The notes under the pieces: generated by a model | What the model was told of the DNA's origin: nothing | Databases searched by the model: none | What the model saw: only the letters and a program-made list of their open reading frames with translations | Assembly: GCA_016191785.1 (NCBI GenBank) | Contig: JACPVJ010000197.1 | Location: 1 to 64,000 of the forward strand | Length of the DNA stretch: 64,000 nucleotides | Source: Myxococcales bacterium | GTDB lineage: Bacteria; Myxococcota_A; Polyangia; Polyangiales; Polyangiaceae | Reading direction: 5' to 3' | Program-made: the position numbers and the translations under genes | In this document: positions 8,038 through 17,459 of the stretch, piece after piece | Layout of the letters: each line of letters begins with the position of its first letter | How positions within the stretch are numbered: the stretch's first letter is position 1

Positions 8038-9969
8038 TTACCGCGCCGACGGGACGCGGCGAAACACCAAAGTGGGCGTTTGCGGGTGGGCGTGGAGCAG
8101 GCCCACCGTCTGCCAGCGATCGGCGCGTGCGCGTGCCAGGGCGGCGTCGGCACTGGCGGCTGGCACGGCGAGCCAGCGCGCACCCTCGGCCTCGGCGCGG
8201 TCGACCGGGCTCGTTCCGACGTACTTCAGGCGATTGTCGTAGCGCACGTTGTGGAGCGCGGAAGCAAAATCCAGATTCCCACTCCAGATCACCAAGTCCC
8301 CTCGCCCGAGCTCGCGGTCGCGCGCGACGATCGTCGGCTTCACGAACAGAGGAGACTCGGCTTCACGAGCGGCCGCCGAGCGCCCGAGGCGCGCCCGGAC
8401 GTCGGTCCACTTCACGCCCCAGCCGGGCTCCGACCAGAGCCACATCAAGAGGTTCGTCACCAACACCGCCGCGGCGGCGGCGAAGCGCGACGCCTCGGGG
8501 CGCGGAACGCTGGCGAACACCATCAGCAGCGCCACGCCGTGCAGGTTGTAGCGGGCACCCCAGAGGGCCGGCGACTTCCAGAGGGTGAACGCACCGATCG
8601 CGGCCACTGCCCACAGCGTGAGCGCGCCGACCTCGACCGGGGTGAGCAGGCGTCGCTCGACGAGACGCGCGCGGACCGCCCGAGCCGCGCGCGCGCTCGC
8701 GACCAGCACGCCCCAGGCCGCAAGGGGTAAGAGCAACACCCCAGTAGCGATGCCGTAGCCGGTGATGCGTGTGTCGACGTAGTCGTGACCCGGCACCGGC
8801 ACCGCGAACAGATTCGCGACGACGTCGGATTTCGCCCCGACCAGGACGGTGCTCGCCGAAACCGTGCCCGGAAAGTGCAGGCCGCCGAGATCGAGCGTCA
8901 CCGGCCAGAACGGGTTCTTGTAGCGAACGAAGCCGAGGACGTAGCTGACCCCTCCGACGGCGACGACCAGGACGAGCGCGCCGAGGACAGTGGCCAGGGA
9001 TTTCGCCAGCGCTTTGCGTCCGCCACCGACGACGAGCAGGGCCGTGGCCAACACCGCCAACGGCGGAACGGACAAGAGGGCCATTCCTTTCGTGCCGAGC
9101 GCCAGCCCGAAAGCCAGGGCCGCGATCACCGCGCGGCGACGATCCAGCTTGGGATCGGACGCGAAGTAGAAGGCGGCCAGGTTGAAGGCCGCAAATGCGT
9201 TGTCCACGTAGGTCGAGCGCATGACCAGACGCACGCCGGGCAAGAGCACGATGGCCGCGGCCCAGACGAAGGCTGCCGCGCGGCTCGCGGGCGCGACCCG
9301 ACGCACGAACGCGTACGTGCCGAGACCCAGCGCGAGCGCACCGAGCACGCTCGGCAGCTCGAGCCAGGTGCGCCCGGTGTAGAGCGCGAAGAGCAGCGAC
9401 AGCATCTCGGAGTTGCGCGGGTAGCCGTTGGCTTGCTGAAACAACGGGCCGATGCTGACGTCGGGGAGCTCGATGGGTGCGTAGCCGTGGGCCTGGATGG
9501 CGTAGCCCACCATCAAGTCGTGGTACCAGACGCCGTCCCAGCTATCGCTGGGGCACACGTACGTCAGGAGCGTGGCCCAACCCAAGGCGGCAACGAGCGC
9601 GCCGGCGGCCAGCAGCGCGACCGGACCGGCGGCGCGAAGCTCGCGAGCCAGCGGGCCGATCTGGCCCACGCTGTCCCAGAGCGCACGCGCGCTGGTCCGT
9701 GCCCGTTCGAGGAGCGCTTCGTCCGCACGGGTGAGCCAGAGGACCAGAAGGCCGAGCGCGAGCACGGCCCCGAACAGCGTCGCGGGCCAGAGCGCGTTCG
9801 TCACCCCGAGCGCGTGGATCGCCACCAGCAAGAGCCCGCTGCCGCCGAGCATCGTACCGAAGAGGTGCTCGGCCCCGCGCTCGAGCTGGGCGAAGCGCCC
9901 GAGCGACGACCCGGCCAGCGCCGCCACGACGACCAACGACAGCACGACGACGTGGCCCAGAACGAGCAT
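8038..9969 (-). CDS. Polytopic membrane protein, probable GT-C glycosyltransferase
   Basis: This 643-residue protein has a dozen or so predicted membrane helices and a soluble C-terminal region of about 120 residues. A first large loop holds DSWDGVWYHD, an acidic, aromatic segment in the position where GT-C/PMT-type enzymes keep their catalytic carboxylates. The C-terminal region (WSGNLDFASALHNVRYDN) resembles the periplasmic domain of such proteins. The gene ends 63 bp before the PIG-V-like gene on the same strand. The alternative is a transporter or O-antigen-ligase-like protein. The glycosyltransferase reading is an inference from topology and context. Confidence 0.6.
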   Translation of the reverse strand: MLVLGHVVVLSLVVVAALAGSSLGRFAQLERGAEHLFGTMLGGSGLLLVAIHALGVTNALWPATLFGAVLALGLLVLWLTRADEALLERARTSARALWDSVGQIGPLARELRAAGPVALLAAGALVAALGWATLLTYVCPSDSWDGVWYHDLMVGYAIQAHGYAPIELPDVSIGPLFQQANGYPRNSEMLSLLFALYTGRTWLELPSVLGALALGLGTYAFVRRVAPASRAAAFVWAAAIVLLPGVRLVMRSTYVDNAFAAFNLAAFYFASDPKLDRRRAVIAALAFGLALGTKGMALLSVPPLAVLATALLVVGGGRKALAKSLATVLGALVLVVAVGGVSYVLGFVRYKNPFWPVTLDLGGLHFPGTVSASTVLVGAKSDVVANLFAVPVPGHDYVDTRITGYGIATGVLLLPLAAWGVLVASARAARAVRARLVERRLLTPVEVGALTLWAVAAIGAFTLWKSPALWGARYNLHGVALLMVFASVPRPEASRFAAAAAVLVTNLLMWLWSEPGWGVKWTDVRARLGRSAAAREAESPLFVKPTIVARDRELGRGDLVIWSGNLDFASALHNVRYDNRLKYVGTSPVDRAEAEGARWLAVPAASADAALARARADRWQTVGLLHAHPQTPTLVFRRVPSAR

Positions 9970-10017
9970 CCGCCGCGCCGTCGTACCGCAGCTGGGCGGC
10001 CGGAGCGAGATTCGCGG

Positions 10018-10974
10018 CTACTGGACCGCGAGGACTACGTCGTGGTCCTTGGGCTGCCCGAGGCTGCTGGGCTGGGTGCCCGCGGTGATTTCGTAGGTTG
10101 GGCCACCGCCGCAGGTGATGGTCTTCTGGTTGGGGGCGCCCTGGCGCTGGCAGCTGGGCGGCACGCCACCGTCTTGCACCGTGCCTTTCACCGGGCTCTT
10201 TGCGTTCGCCACGTAGGCGCCGGCGCGCGGGAAAGTGACCGCGACGCTGCCCGAGGCGCTGGTCACGCGGCCCCCGCGGCTGCCGGGGTTGACCGCTGCC
10301 AGCCGGAGCGTGACCGCGGGGCTCGGCCCGTCGTGGCTGGGGTCGAGATTCGAGAGGTTCACCTCGTCGCTGACGTCGAACACGCTGATGCCCGCGCCGC
10401 ACTGCACGGTGGTGCTGCGCACGCTGGGCGCGCCTTGGATGAAGCACGCGCCCAGCGACGACTGATTGGTCACCGAGAGCGCCGTGGCCTTGCCCACCGC
10501 CCCGACCTTGATGTCGAAGTGGTTGAGCGGGCCGCCGCCCTTGTTGACGATGGTGAGCGGCCCGTCGAACCCGTCGGGCACGCGCACCACCACGTTGGCG
10601 CCTAGACCGTTGCTACCGCCCTCGCGCCCCACGGTGACCGCGTTGCCGGTGGCCGCGGTGCGCAGGTTCTGGGAGAGCTGCTGGTCGGCCAGGGGCTTCT
10701 CGTCGTGACCCGCGTACGCGAAGGGGAAGAACTGCACCTCGACCTTGCCCGAAGCGCTGCGCTGCACCTCGACGTTGCCGTACAGGACGTCGATGGTGAG
10801 CGGCGAGCCGGGAGCCCGATCGAAGGCCTGCGGCGCGCTCGGAGCGCCGTCGTAGCGCACCAGGCTCTTGGCCGAGCACTTGGTGCCGCTCGCGTCCTCG
10901 ATGCACGTGACGGAGCAGGCGGTGGTGGCGAGCGCGACAACGCCCAGAACGAGGGAAAGTCGATAGACGCGCAT
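10018..10974 (-). CDS. Lipoprotein with DUF4097-like beta-helical domain
   Basis: This 318-residue lipoprotein has signal residues 1-20 ending in a TTAC-type lipobox. The mature part alternates short beta strands (LTIDVLYGNVEV, KVEVQFFPF, VVVRVPDGFDG, SVAVTFPRAGAY) in the manner of the DUF4097 putative adhesin fold. Four to six Cys residues may form disulphides. It starts one base after the stop of the Bax-inhibitor-like gene, so the two are almost certainly co-transcribed. Its role is unknown; a cell-surface or periplasmic binding protein is likely. Confidence 0.65.
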   Translation of the reverse strand: MRVYRLSLVLGVVALATTACSVTCIEDASGTKCSAKSLVRYDGAPSAPQAFDRAPGSPLTIDVLYGNVEVQRSASGKVEVQFFPFAYAGHDEKPLADQQLSQNLRTAATGNAVTVGREGGSNGLGANVVVRVPDGFDGPLTIVNKGGGPLNHFDIKVGAVGKATALSVTNQSSLGACFIQGAPSVRSTTVQCGAGISVFDVSDEVNLSNLDPSHDGPSPAVTLRLAAVNPGSRGGRVTSASGSVAVTFPRAGAYVANAKSPVKGTVQDGGVPPSCQRQGAPNQKTITCGGGPTYEITAGTQPSSLGQPKDHDVVLAVQ

Positions 10975-10975
10975 G

Positions 10976-11680
10976 TCAGTCTCGCGAAGCGATGAAGATC
11001 CGGAGCACGTACCAGAGCATCATTGCCACCGAAGCGAACAGCTCGAGCGCCGCGGCCACGTACCGGTCTTCGGGGAAGTGATGGATGACGTTGGAGGTGT
11101 CGTACAGGATCGCGACGCCGGCGAGGCCCACCATCAGTACGCTGAAGAAGGTGCCGAGCTGGAAGCTGAACACCACCCCGGCAATGATCGCGATCAGCGC
11201 GACCAGACCGCCCCAGAACAAGAGGCCGCGCAAGAACGAGAAGTCCTTGCGGGTGACGAAGGCGATGGCAGTGAGGCCCGCGAACCCGAGCATGGTCACC
11301 AGCGCGGCGCTCTGGATGGCTCCAGGAGCCACCTTGTCGGCGATGAACATCAGCGGGACGAAGATGATGGCCTGGGCCACCACCATCGCCAGCAGCGCCG
11401 CGTATTGTGCGGGCTTCGAGAGCGCGCGATGCGCCACGTGGCTGGCGCCCCAGCTGATCAGCACGAAGCCGCCCAGCACGAGCAACCAGCTGCGGCCCAG
11501 CATGGCCTGGGCGATCACCCCGGCCAGGCCGGACGCGAACAGCCCGACCTCGATGGCGGCGAACAGGAGGATCGCCGCGAAGAGATGGTTGTACGTCCGG
11601 ACGATGAACTTGGCTCGCGCCTCGACCGGGTCTGCCCCGGCCCGCCCCCTGACGACCGACGATGCGTAGATCTGGCTCAT
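10976..11680 (-). CDS. Bax inhibitor-1 / YccA family membrane protein
   Basis: This 234-residue protein has seven predicted membrane helices, the layout of the BI-1/TMBIM family. The signature region VGLAGVAILYDTSNVIH near the C-terminal half matches the conserved LYDT pattern of the family. Bacterial members (YccA, YetJ) act as pH-sensitive calcium leak channels or as modulators of FtsH proteolysis; which applies here is unknown. I chose ATG 11680 (MSQIYASS) because it matches the usual start of the family. An in-frame GTG at 11704 has its purine-rich sequence too close to the start. The gene is followed at one base by the DUF4097-like lipoprotein gene. Confidence 0.88.
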   Translation of the reverse strand: MSQIYASSVVRGRAGADPVEARAKFIVRTYNHLFAAILLFAAIEVGLFASGLAGVIAQAMLGRSWLLVLGGFVLISWGASHVAHRALSKPAQYAALLAMVVAQAIIFVPLMFIADKVAPGAIQSAALVTMLGFAGLTAIAFVTRKDFSFLRGLLFWGGLVALIAIIAGVVFSFQLGTFFSVLMVGLAGVAILYDTSNVIHHFPEDRYVAAALELFASVAMMLWYVLRIFIASRD

Positions 11681-11731
11681 GGCTCGGCGGGGAAGATAGG
11701 TCACCTTCCCCGCCTGCGCCAGGGGCCGGCC

Positions 11732-13762
11732 TCAGAGCCGAGTGATGCGATTCGCGGGGCCGGGCGCGGTGGGCGTGTGCGCCGCCATGAAGCTCATGAG
11801 CGCATCGAGATCGAGCCCGCCGGGGGTCGGATCGGTGCCGCTCTTGAGCACCGCGAAGCCGTCGCCGCCCGCGGCGATGAAGGCGTTCACGGTGATTCGG
11901 TAGCTCTGCGTCGGCACGACCACGACGCCGCCGATCTTGATGGTCGACGGATCGACGCGGCTGCCGATGGGCTTGGTCGAGTCCCAGGTGTAGGAGAAAC
12001 CGGCGGAGACCTGGAGGGTGTTGGCCTTCTCGACGCCGCCCACGAGCGACCACTGCTGCTCGAGCATGGTGTCGAGCTGCTCGCCGGTGACGGTGACCGT
12101 CACCAGCGTGTTTCCGAAGGGCTGAACCGTGAAGGCCTCGCCGTAGGTCACCTGCCCGGCGGCCTCGCCGCCGCTCGACTGGGCGAAGATCAGGTCGGCT
12201 CGGATCCCGCCCGGGTTCATGAAGGCCGCCACGGCCTGGTTGCCTTTCGTGGCTTCGAGCTGGGCGTCGGCGATCACGTCGCCCAGCGGCGACTCGCCAG
12301 CGAGGTTGGGGGTCTTGAGGATGTCCGCGCTGATGCTGGCCACGACCTTGTTGGCCAGCGGCCCCGCCACGGCGTCGTACTTGGTGATGAGCGCGGTCTG
12401 CTCGGCGTCCTTGGCCACCGTGCGGGTCGCGATCACGTTCTGCCCCTTGAGCTTGGTGACGTGGCCCGTGAGCTCGTCGATCTCGAGGTCGATGTCGGTG
12501 ACCAAGCGACCGGCATGGGCGGCGCTGGTGATCAGCTTGCCGTCGATCTCACACACGTGGGCGGCGTTGGTGTGCCCGCTGACGACCACGTCCACGGCCT
12601 TGTCGAGCTGCTTCACGATCTCGAAGATCGGGCCCGAGACGCCGACGCACTCGTTGTACAGTCCCGTGGCCGCGCCGCCCTCGTGGATCAACACCACGAT
12701 GCTCTGGACGCCGCGCTTCTGGAGCACCGGAACCAGGGCGTTGATGGTCTCGGCCTCGTCCTTGAATTCGAGGCCCGAGACCCCGTCGGGCGCCGTCACG
12801 AGGGGCGTGCCTTCGAGAGTGAGCCCGATGAATCCGACGTGGGCCCCACGGAACGAGCGCACCGTGGTGCTGGGGAAGATGGTCTTCTTGGTGGTCTTGT
12901 CCACCACGTTGGCAGCCAGGTACTCGAAGCTGGCGCCGGCGAAGTCGTCCCCGTCGAGGCAACCGTCCACCGGGTGGCAGCCGCCGTTCTTCATGCGCAA
13001 GAGCTCGTCGACGCCCTCGTCGAACTCGTGGTTGCCCACCGAGGCGACGTCGAGCCCGAGCAGGTTCATCGACTCGATGGTGGGCTCGTCGTGGAACAGC
13101 GCGGACAGCAGCGGGGTAGCCCCGATGATGTCGCCGGCGGTCACGATCAGCGTGTTGGGGTTCTGCGCCTTCAGCGTCTTGATGTGGGTAGCGAAGAACT
13201 CGGCCCCGCCCGCCTCGACGAAGTCGGTGGCGGGGTTCGGGCCGGTGGTGATCTTGCCGGTCGAACCGGAGGGCGGCTTCAGGTTGCCGTGAAAGTCGTT
13301 GAACGCGAGCAGCTGGACCGGAACCGTGCCGCACGCCCACTCGGCGTGAGCCGTGGCGTACGCCCGAAGCTGCTTGAACGCCTTGGGCCCGACCCACTTG
13401 ACGGCGTCGAGCGCGGCCAGATCCTTGAACCAGTTGTCGTCGTGGGTTCCGAGCACGCCGTCCGCGCCTTTGCGAGACGCAACGATGTAGGCTGCGGCCT
13501 TCGAGTAGAGCGCCGCGTCGTCGTCCAGGACCTCGACGCTGGCCTCGCTGGCCAGGCGTAAGACCGCGCACGCCTCGGGGCTGCCGTCCTTGATGCCGGC
13601 GACGTCGGCCTTGCCCGTCAGAAACGGGTCGTCCTCGCCGTCTGCCTCTTCCTCGCCGGTCGCCGCGCCCGACTCGGTATCCGCTGAGCAGGCGACCGCA
13701 GCCGCCGGAACCAGCCCCGCCAAGAGAGCGCCGATACGCCAAAGCTTCGAGATGGTGTGCAT
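11732..13762 (-). CDS. 5'-nucleotidase / bifunctional metallophosphatase lipoprotein
   Basis: This 676-residue lipoprotein (lipobox AVAC near residue 25) first has a short helix-hairpin-helix-like segment (about 60-125; DGVLGTHDDNW, VGPKAFKQL) of a kind often seen in myxobacterial secreted proteins. The calcineurin-type metallophosphatase domain follows: AFNDFHGN, GDIIGATP, GNHEFDEG and VVSGHTN carry the metal ligands. The C-terminal 5'-nucleotidase domain holds NPGGIRADL, TVQPFGN and AAGGDGF. It should hydrolyse extracellular or periplasmic nucleotides, salvaging nucleosides and phosphate. ATG 13762 is preceded by GGGGAGA at the correct distance, which decides the start over codons further upstream. 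Downstream genes on this strand begin 51 bp away. Confidence 0.92.
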   Translation of the reverse strand: MHTISKLWRIGALLAGLVPAAAVACSADTESGAATGEEEADGEDDPFLTGKADVAGIKDGSPEACAVLRLASEASVEVLDDDAALYSKAAAYIVASRKGADGVLGTHDDNWFKDLAALDAVKWVGPKAFKQLRAYATAHAEWACGTVPVQLLAFNDFHGNLKPPSGSTGKITTGPNPATDFVEAGGAEFFATHIKTLKAQNPNTLIVTAGDIIGATPLLSALFHDEPTIESMNLLGLDVASVGNHEFDEGVDELLRMKNGGCHPVDGCLDGDDFAGASFEYLAANVVDKTTKKTIFPSTTVRSFRGAHVGFIGLTLEGTPLVTAPDGVSGLEFKDEAETINALVPVLQKRGVQSIVVLIHEGGAATGLYNECVGVSGPIFEIVKQLDKAVDVVVSGHTNAAHVCEIDGKLITSAAHAGRLVTDIDLEIDELTGHVTKLKGQNVIATRTVAKDAEQTALITKYDAVAGPLANKVVASISADILKTPNLAGESPLGDVIADAQLEATKGNQAVAAFMNPGGIRADLIFAQSSGGEAAGQVTYGEAFTVQPFGNTLVTVTVTGEQLDTMLEQQWSLVGGVEKANTLQVSAGFSYTWDSTKPIGSRVDPSTIKIGGVVVVPTQSYRITVNAFIAAGGDGFAVLKSGTDPTPGGLDLDALMSFMAAHTPTAPGPANRITRL

Positions 13763-13890
13763 TTTTCTCCCCGTGCCTGATGTAGGTGCCAGCCTCACAG
13801 TGGCGCACTATGTACGAGCACGGGGCACATTACAATCCTCATTTCGACGACGACCGTCCAAGACGGCACTCGGGCAGAGCGCGTGTGCGC

Positions 13891-15192
13891 TCACTTCACG
13901 ATGGTGGCGCAGCCGACCTGGATCTCGACCTTGGCGTTGGTCGACTTCTGCACGTCCGAGCACAGAGCGCCGATCAGCACCACCTGGCCACCCGCGTCGT
14001 AGTCCCAGCAGGGCGCCGCCTGGCAGGTATCGTTGGGATCGCTGCGTTTCGGCACGGTGGTGACCTTGCCGTCGAGCGTGACGACGACGTTCACCTTCTT
14101 CTTGTCGATCGCTTTGCCGGGCCCCGGGTCGGGAAGCTGGTAGACGCACCCCAGCACCGTCCCGCGGATCTTCACGATCGAGTCCGCCAGCGCCTGAGCG
14201 TTGAACGTGCCCTTGGTCAGATCGTAGTGACAGGGGACAGCGGGGTCACCTTGACTCTGCTGGTAAGTGCCATCGCAACCGGCGGGCACCAGATCTGGAG
14301 CACCCGCCTTCGCGAAGGCCGAGAGGGCGCGGCGCATGTAGTAAGGCGGAGCATCGGTGTCGGTCGGCTTTGTGTCGGAGCCGGGAACGCCAATCACGAT
14401 CGTGCGCGTCGGCTTGCTCGCATCTTTGTAGGCGGCGTCGAGCATGCTGACCACGTTGTCGGGGTTCTCCCAGTCCTCGCACCCGATCGAGTCCTTGTAG
14501 GCGGGACGCGGCGGGCTCGCGAGCGACGTGCAGGTGAAGCCACCATCCGTGATCAGAACCACCACCCGGAGCGCACCCGCGGGCAGTGAATACGCGCCGA
14601 GACCCGCGAGCCCCGCCTTCAGGGCGTCGTAGCCCGGCGTTGCCGAGCCGTTCGGTTGCGTGGCCGCGAGCCAGTTGTAGATGTTCTGCCGAACGCCAGG
14701 GGCATTGCTCTTGGCGGTGCCGGTGTCGGCGATCGGGACCTGGGGCAGCGCCGACACTCCACAAGCGACGGGGAAGCCCGCCACGCACGGCGGCCCGGGC
14801 ACTTCGCCCGCGGGATACGCGGTCAAGCCCAGCGAGAGGTTGTCGAAGCCCGCCGTGTCGATGGCCTGCACGATGGCAAGCTGTGCCGCGGTCCACTTGC
14901 CCGATTGGGCCATGCTGGTGCTCTTGTCGATCACCACCAGCATCCCGAGCGGCGCCTGCTTGGCTTCGACCTGCAGCTCGGCGCAGGCATCCCCCGCGGG
15001 CGCATCGCTCGGGCCGCTGTCGTTCAGGCCGCCCCCGGTGTTGCCGATGCCTCCGCCCCCGCCGGACCCGCCGGCTCCGGCGCCGCCCGAGCTCGAGCCC
15101 CCGCCGCCGCTGCTCGAGGCCGAACACCCACCAGCCAGCACCCAAGCCACCGAAGAGAGCGCGAAGGTCGCGCCGAAGAGCCAAGATCGCAT
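13891..15192 (-). CDS. von Willebrand factor A domain lipoprotein
   Basis: This 433-residue lipoprotein has a signal with lipobox AGGC and a Gly/Ser-rich linker. A VWA domain from about residue 75 follows, with MIDAS motif DKSTS (in VVIDKSTSMAQSG) and a later LITDGG. It should bind a divalent metal and a protein ligand on the cell surface. Cys-rich inserts between the core strands (SIGCED, VPAGCDG, DTCQAAPCWDYD) are probably disulphide-bonded. ATG 15192 starts a clean lipoprotein signal; the open frame further upstream lacks features. The gene is divergent from the multihaem gene at 15356, with 163 bp between the starts. Confidence 0.85.
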   Translation of the reverse strand: MRSWLFGATFALSSVAWVLAGGCSASSSGGGGSSSGGAGAGGSGGGGGIGNTGGGLNDSGPSDAPAGDACAELQVEAKQAPLGMLVVIDKSTSMAQSGKWTAAQLAIVQAIDTAGFDNLSLGLTAYPAGEVPGPPCVAGFPVACGVSALPQVPIADTGTAKSNAPGVRQNIYNWLAATQPNGSATPGYDALKAGLAGLGAYSLPAGALRVVVLITDGGFTCTSLASPPRPAYKDSIGCEDWENPDNVVSMLDAAYKDASKPTRTIVIGVPGSDTKPTDTDAPPYYMRRALSAFAKAGAPDLVPAGCDGTYQQSQGDPAVPCHYDLTKGTFNAQALADSIVKIRGTVLGCVYQLPDPGPGKAIDKKKVNVVVTLDGKVTTVPKRSDPNDTCQAAPCWDYDAGGQVVLIGALCSDVQKSTNAKVEIQVGCATIVK

Positions 15193-15343
15193 CAAACCCT
15201 CGCAGCCAGCGTACCACGGCACGCGCAAGGCCGGCGGGTCGCGGCTGGCCGGACGCAAAATTGACGGAGCGCCGTACCGAAGAACCGCGTAATACGCTGC
15301 CGGTACGTGGCTTGCACTCGCGACCGCGGGCGCAACTTTCTCT

Positions 15344-15348
15344 GGAGG
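15344..15348 (+). promoter_or_regulatory. Ribosome binding site of the 8-haem cytochrome gene
   Basis: A perfect GGAGG lies 7 nt before ATG 15356 and fixes the start of the cytochrome gene. Confidence 0.75.
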
Positions 15349-15355
15349 ACTCACT

Positions 15356-17443
15356 ATGTCGATTCGTCGTTCCTCGATCGCCGGCTGGCTCTTGGCCGGC
15401 GTGTTTGTCGTGGCTTCAGGTTGCGGGGGGGACGGTACCGACGGCAAAGACGGAAAAGCCGGAGTGAATGGCGCAGACGGGTCGCCGGGTGAGCCCGGCC
15501 AGAACGGCGCCGACGGCTCTGTCGGCGAGCCCGGCCCCGCCGGCGAAGCTGGTCCGCCGGGGAAGCCCGGGCAGGGCTACCTGGCGCTCGAGGAGGCAGG
15601 CATCGTCGGCTTCGTGAAGGACACCGCCGACAAACCCGTGGTGGGCGCAACGGTGTACCTGGTGCCGAGCACCGACATCCCCAAGACTGCGCTCGAGCCG
15701 AAGGACATCACGGTCGAGAAGACCAGCGCCATCGACGAGCCGCTCGAAGATCCCATCGCCGGCAAGGGCAGCGGCTACACCCAGGCCGTCACCGATGTCG
15801 ACGGCGTTTACCGCATCCCGACCGTACCCGCGGGCAGCTACTTCGTGACGGTGGTGCCCGCGAAGACGGATGACGCGCACCTCCCGGGCGGGAGCATGTG
15901 CAGAACGGCGGCGGCCTCGACCGCGCTGGTCGGCAAGCAGTGGAACATCGATCTTTCCACCAAGCCCAGCGCGAAGGCCGAATACGTGGGCACCAGCGTG
16001 TGCCTGTCGTGTCACGGGGTGACCCATCAGAAGCAGACACTGCACGCGCTGGGTCTGCGCGTGATGGGGCAGACCGGCGGACTGCAGAACTACAGCCGGT
16101 TCCCCGAGTGGAACAAACCGCTCGACACCAAGTTCACGGCCACGGGCACGACGCTCTACGTCTACGGGTACAACGGCAACTCCGCCTCCCCCGACTGGAA
16201 GGTCTCGGAGACCAACCCCGGTTCTGGAGTGAGCTTCACGATCAAGCTCTATTCGGCCGCCGGAAAGTACTACGTCGATCTGACCAACGTGGCCGGAACG
16301 GCTGCGACGAAGACCTACGAGACTCGCATCAGTTACGGTGGCGGCCTCTACAAGCAGCGCTACCTCACCAAGCTGGGCACGAGCTGGTACGTCATCCCGC
16401 TGCAGTTCAACTTCCAGGGCCAGGCGAACGAGGGCGCTCACCCCTACGCACGCTGGGTCTGGCAGCACTACAACGCCCAGAACTGGTACGACGAGGCGAC
16501 CAAGAGCCTGAAGGAGCCGGCCAAGACGAAGAGCTTCGACAACAACTGCGCGGGCTGCCACATGACGGGCTTCAAGCTCACCGGGGACGCCACCAGCGGG
16601 TGGACTGCCCACGGCGTGGCCGACGAGAAGGGCGAGATGGACTTCGATGGCGACGGAAAGCTCGAGCAGCTGAACATGGGCTGCGAGACCTGCCACGGAC
16701 CAGGCTCGGAGCACTGGGAGTGGGCCGGCCAGGGCCGCGCAGTGGTCAGCCCCAACCTGCTCACCCCCGAGCGCGAGGTCGCGATCTGCACCCAGTGCCA
16801 CAGCCGCCCGCTGGGGATCGGCGGCGGCGCCACCGAGACCCCGATGGGCGCGAATGGGCGGATGCCGCTGGCCGGCATCTCACGCGCCGACTTCTTGGCG
16901 AATCACGTGTCGAAGTTCGACGAGGGCCTGTGGGACGCGGTCAAGGGTGACGGCAAGCACTCCAAGAAGCATCACCAGCAGGCGTCGGACTTCATCCGCT
17001 CGGGCAAGTACCGCAACGGCACGCAGCTGATGACCTGCGCGTCTTGCCACGACGCCCACGGCAAGAGCGAAGAGAAGCACCAGCTGCGCGGCGAGGAAGA
17101 CAACACTGCCACCGGCGAAGGGCAGTGCATGAGCTGCCACGGCGCGACCTTCCCGACGGGCGCCACGTTCAGCGACCGCATGCGCGCGCACTACAAGAAG
17201 TACAACGTCCCGGACGTGCCCAAGGCCAATGTCAAGTGCGTCTCGTGCCACATGCCCAAGACGGCGAAGTCGGGCTCGGGCCTCCCCGGCCTGTCGGTGA
17301 GCGGCACGACCTACTACCACGGTGACATTTCGAGCCACATCTTCGACGTGCCACTCAAGGCCAGCATCCCGACCAAGGCCGCCGACATGATGCCGATCCC
17401 GCACACCGATGCGTGCGGCAGCTGCCACCCGTTCGCGCAGTAG
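15356..17443 (+). CDS. Octahaem c-type cytochrome lipoprotein with collagen-like head
   Basis: The protein has 695 residues. A signal with lipobox ASGC (Cys 23) is followed by about 15 Gly-X-Y triplets (residues 26-72, such as GADGSPGEPG), a collagen-like stalk. Next comes a carboxypeptidase-regulatory-like beta domain (about 80-185; GATVYLVPS, TDVDGVYRIPTVPAGSY). The cytochrome part has eight CXXCH motifs: CLSCH (from 216), CAGCH, CETCH, CTQCH, CASCH, CMSCH, CVSCH and CGSCH near the C-terminus. The haems should sit on the outer surface or in the periplasm, tethered by lipid and stalk. Several extra His residues (HYKKY, GDISSHIF) could be distal ligands. The gene opens the multihaem region. 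It may act as terminal reductase or electron relay; the substrate is unknown. Confidence 0.9.
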   Translation: MSIRRSSIAGWLLAGVFVVASGCGGDGTDGKDGKAGVNGADGSPGEPGQNGADGSVGEPGPAGEAGPPGKPGQGYLALEEAGIVGFVKDTADKPVVGATVYLVPSTDIPKTALEPKDITVEKTSAIDEPLEDPIAGKGSGYTQAVTDVDGVYRIPTVPAGSYFVTVVPAKTDDAHLPGGSMCRTAAASTALVGKQWNIDLSTKPSAKAEYVGTSVCLSCHGVTHQKQTLHALGLRVMGQTGGLQNYSRFPEWNKPLDTKFTATGTTLYVYGYNGNSASPDWKVSETNPGSGVSFTIKLYSAAGKYYVDLTNVAGTAATKTYETRISYGGGLYKQRYLTKLGTSWYVIPLQFNFQGQANEGAHPYARWVWQHYNAQNWYDEATKSLKEPAKTKSFDNNCAGCHMTGFKLTGDATSGWTAHGVADEKGEMDFDGDGKLEQLNMGCETCHGPGSEHWEWAGQGRAVVSPNLLTPEREVAICTQCHSRPLGIGGGATETPMGANGRMPLAGISRADFLANHVSKFDEGLWDAVKGDGKHSKKHHQQASDFIRSGKYRNGTQLMTCASCHDAHGKSEEKHQLRGEEDNTATGEGQCMSCHGATFPTGATFSDRMRAHYKKYNVPDVPKANVKCVSCHMPKTAKSGSGLPGLSVSGTTYYHGDISSHIFDVPLKASIPTKAADMMPIPHTDACGSCHPFAQ

Positions 17444-17459
17444 CGCGGCCCGCCCGCCT

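Noticed and set aside
6709-10605. Two long plus-strand open frames (673 and 606 codons) opposite the membrane-protein genes
   Set aside because: Highly charged, low-complexity translations with no known domain. The opposite strand shows normal membrane-protein hydrophobicity.
10973-13561. Very long plus-strand open frame (862 codons) opposite the nucleotidase and Bax-inhibitor genes
   Set aside because: It has a His/Arg/Glu/Gly/Asp-biased composition without motifs, and the minus strand holds genes with clear domains. High GC makes long antisense frames common.
15261-15295. TTGACG and TAATAC as a sigma-70-type promoter before the octahaem gene
   Set aside because: The two hexamers are 23 bp apart, too far for a functional pair.
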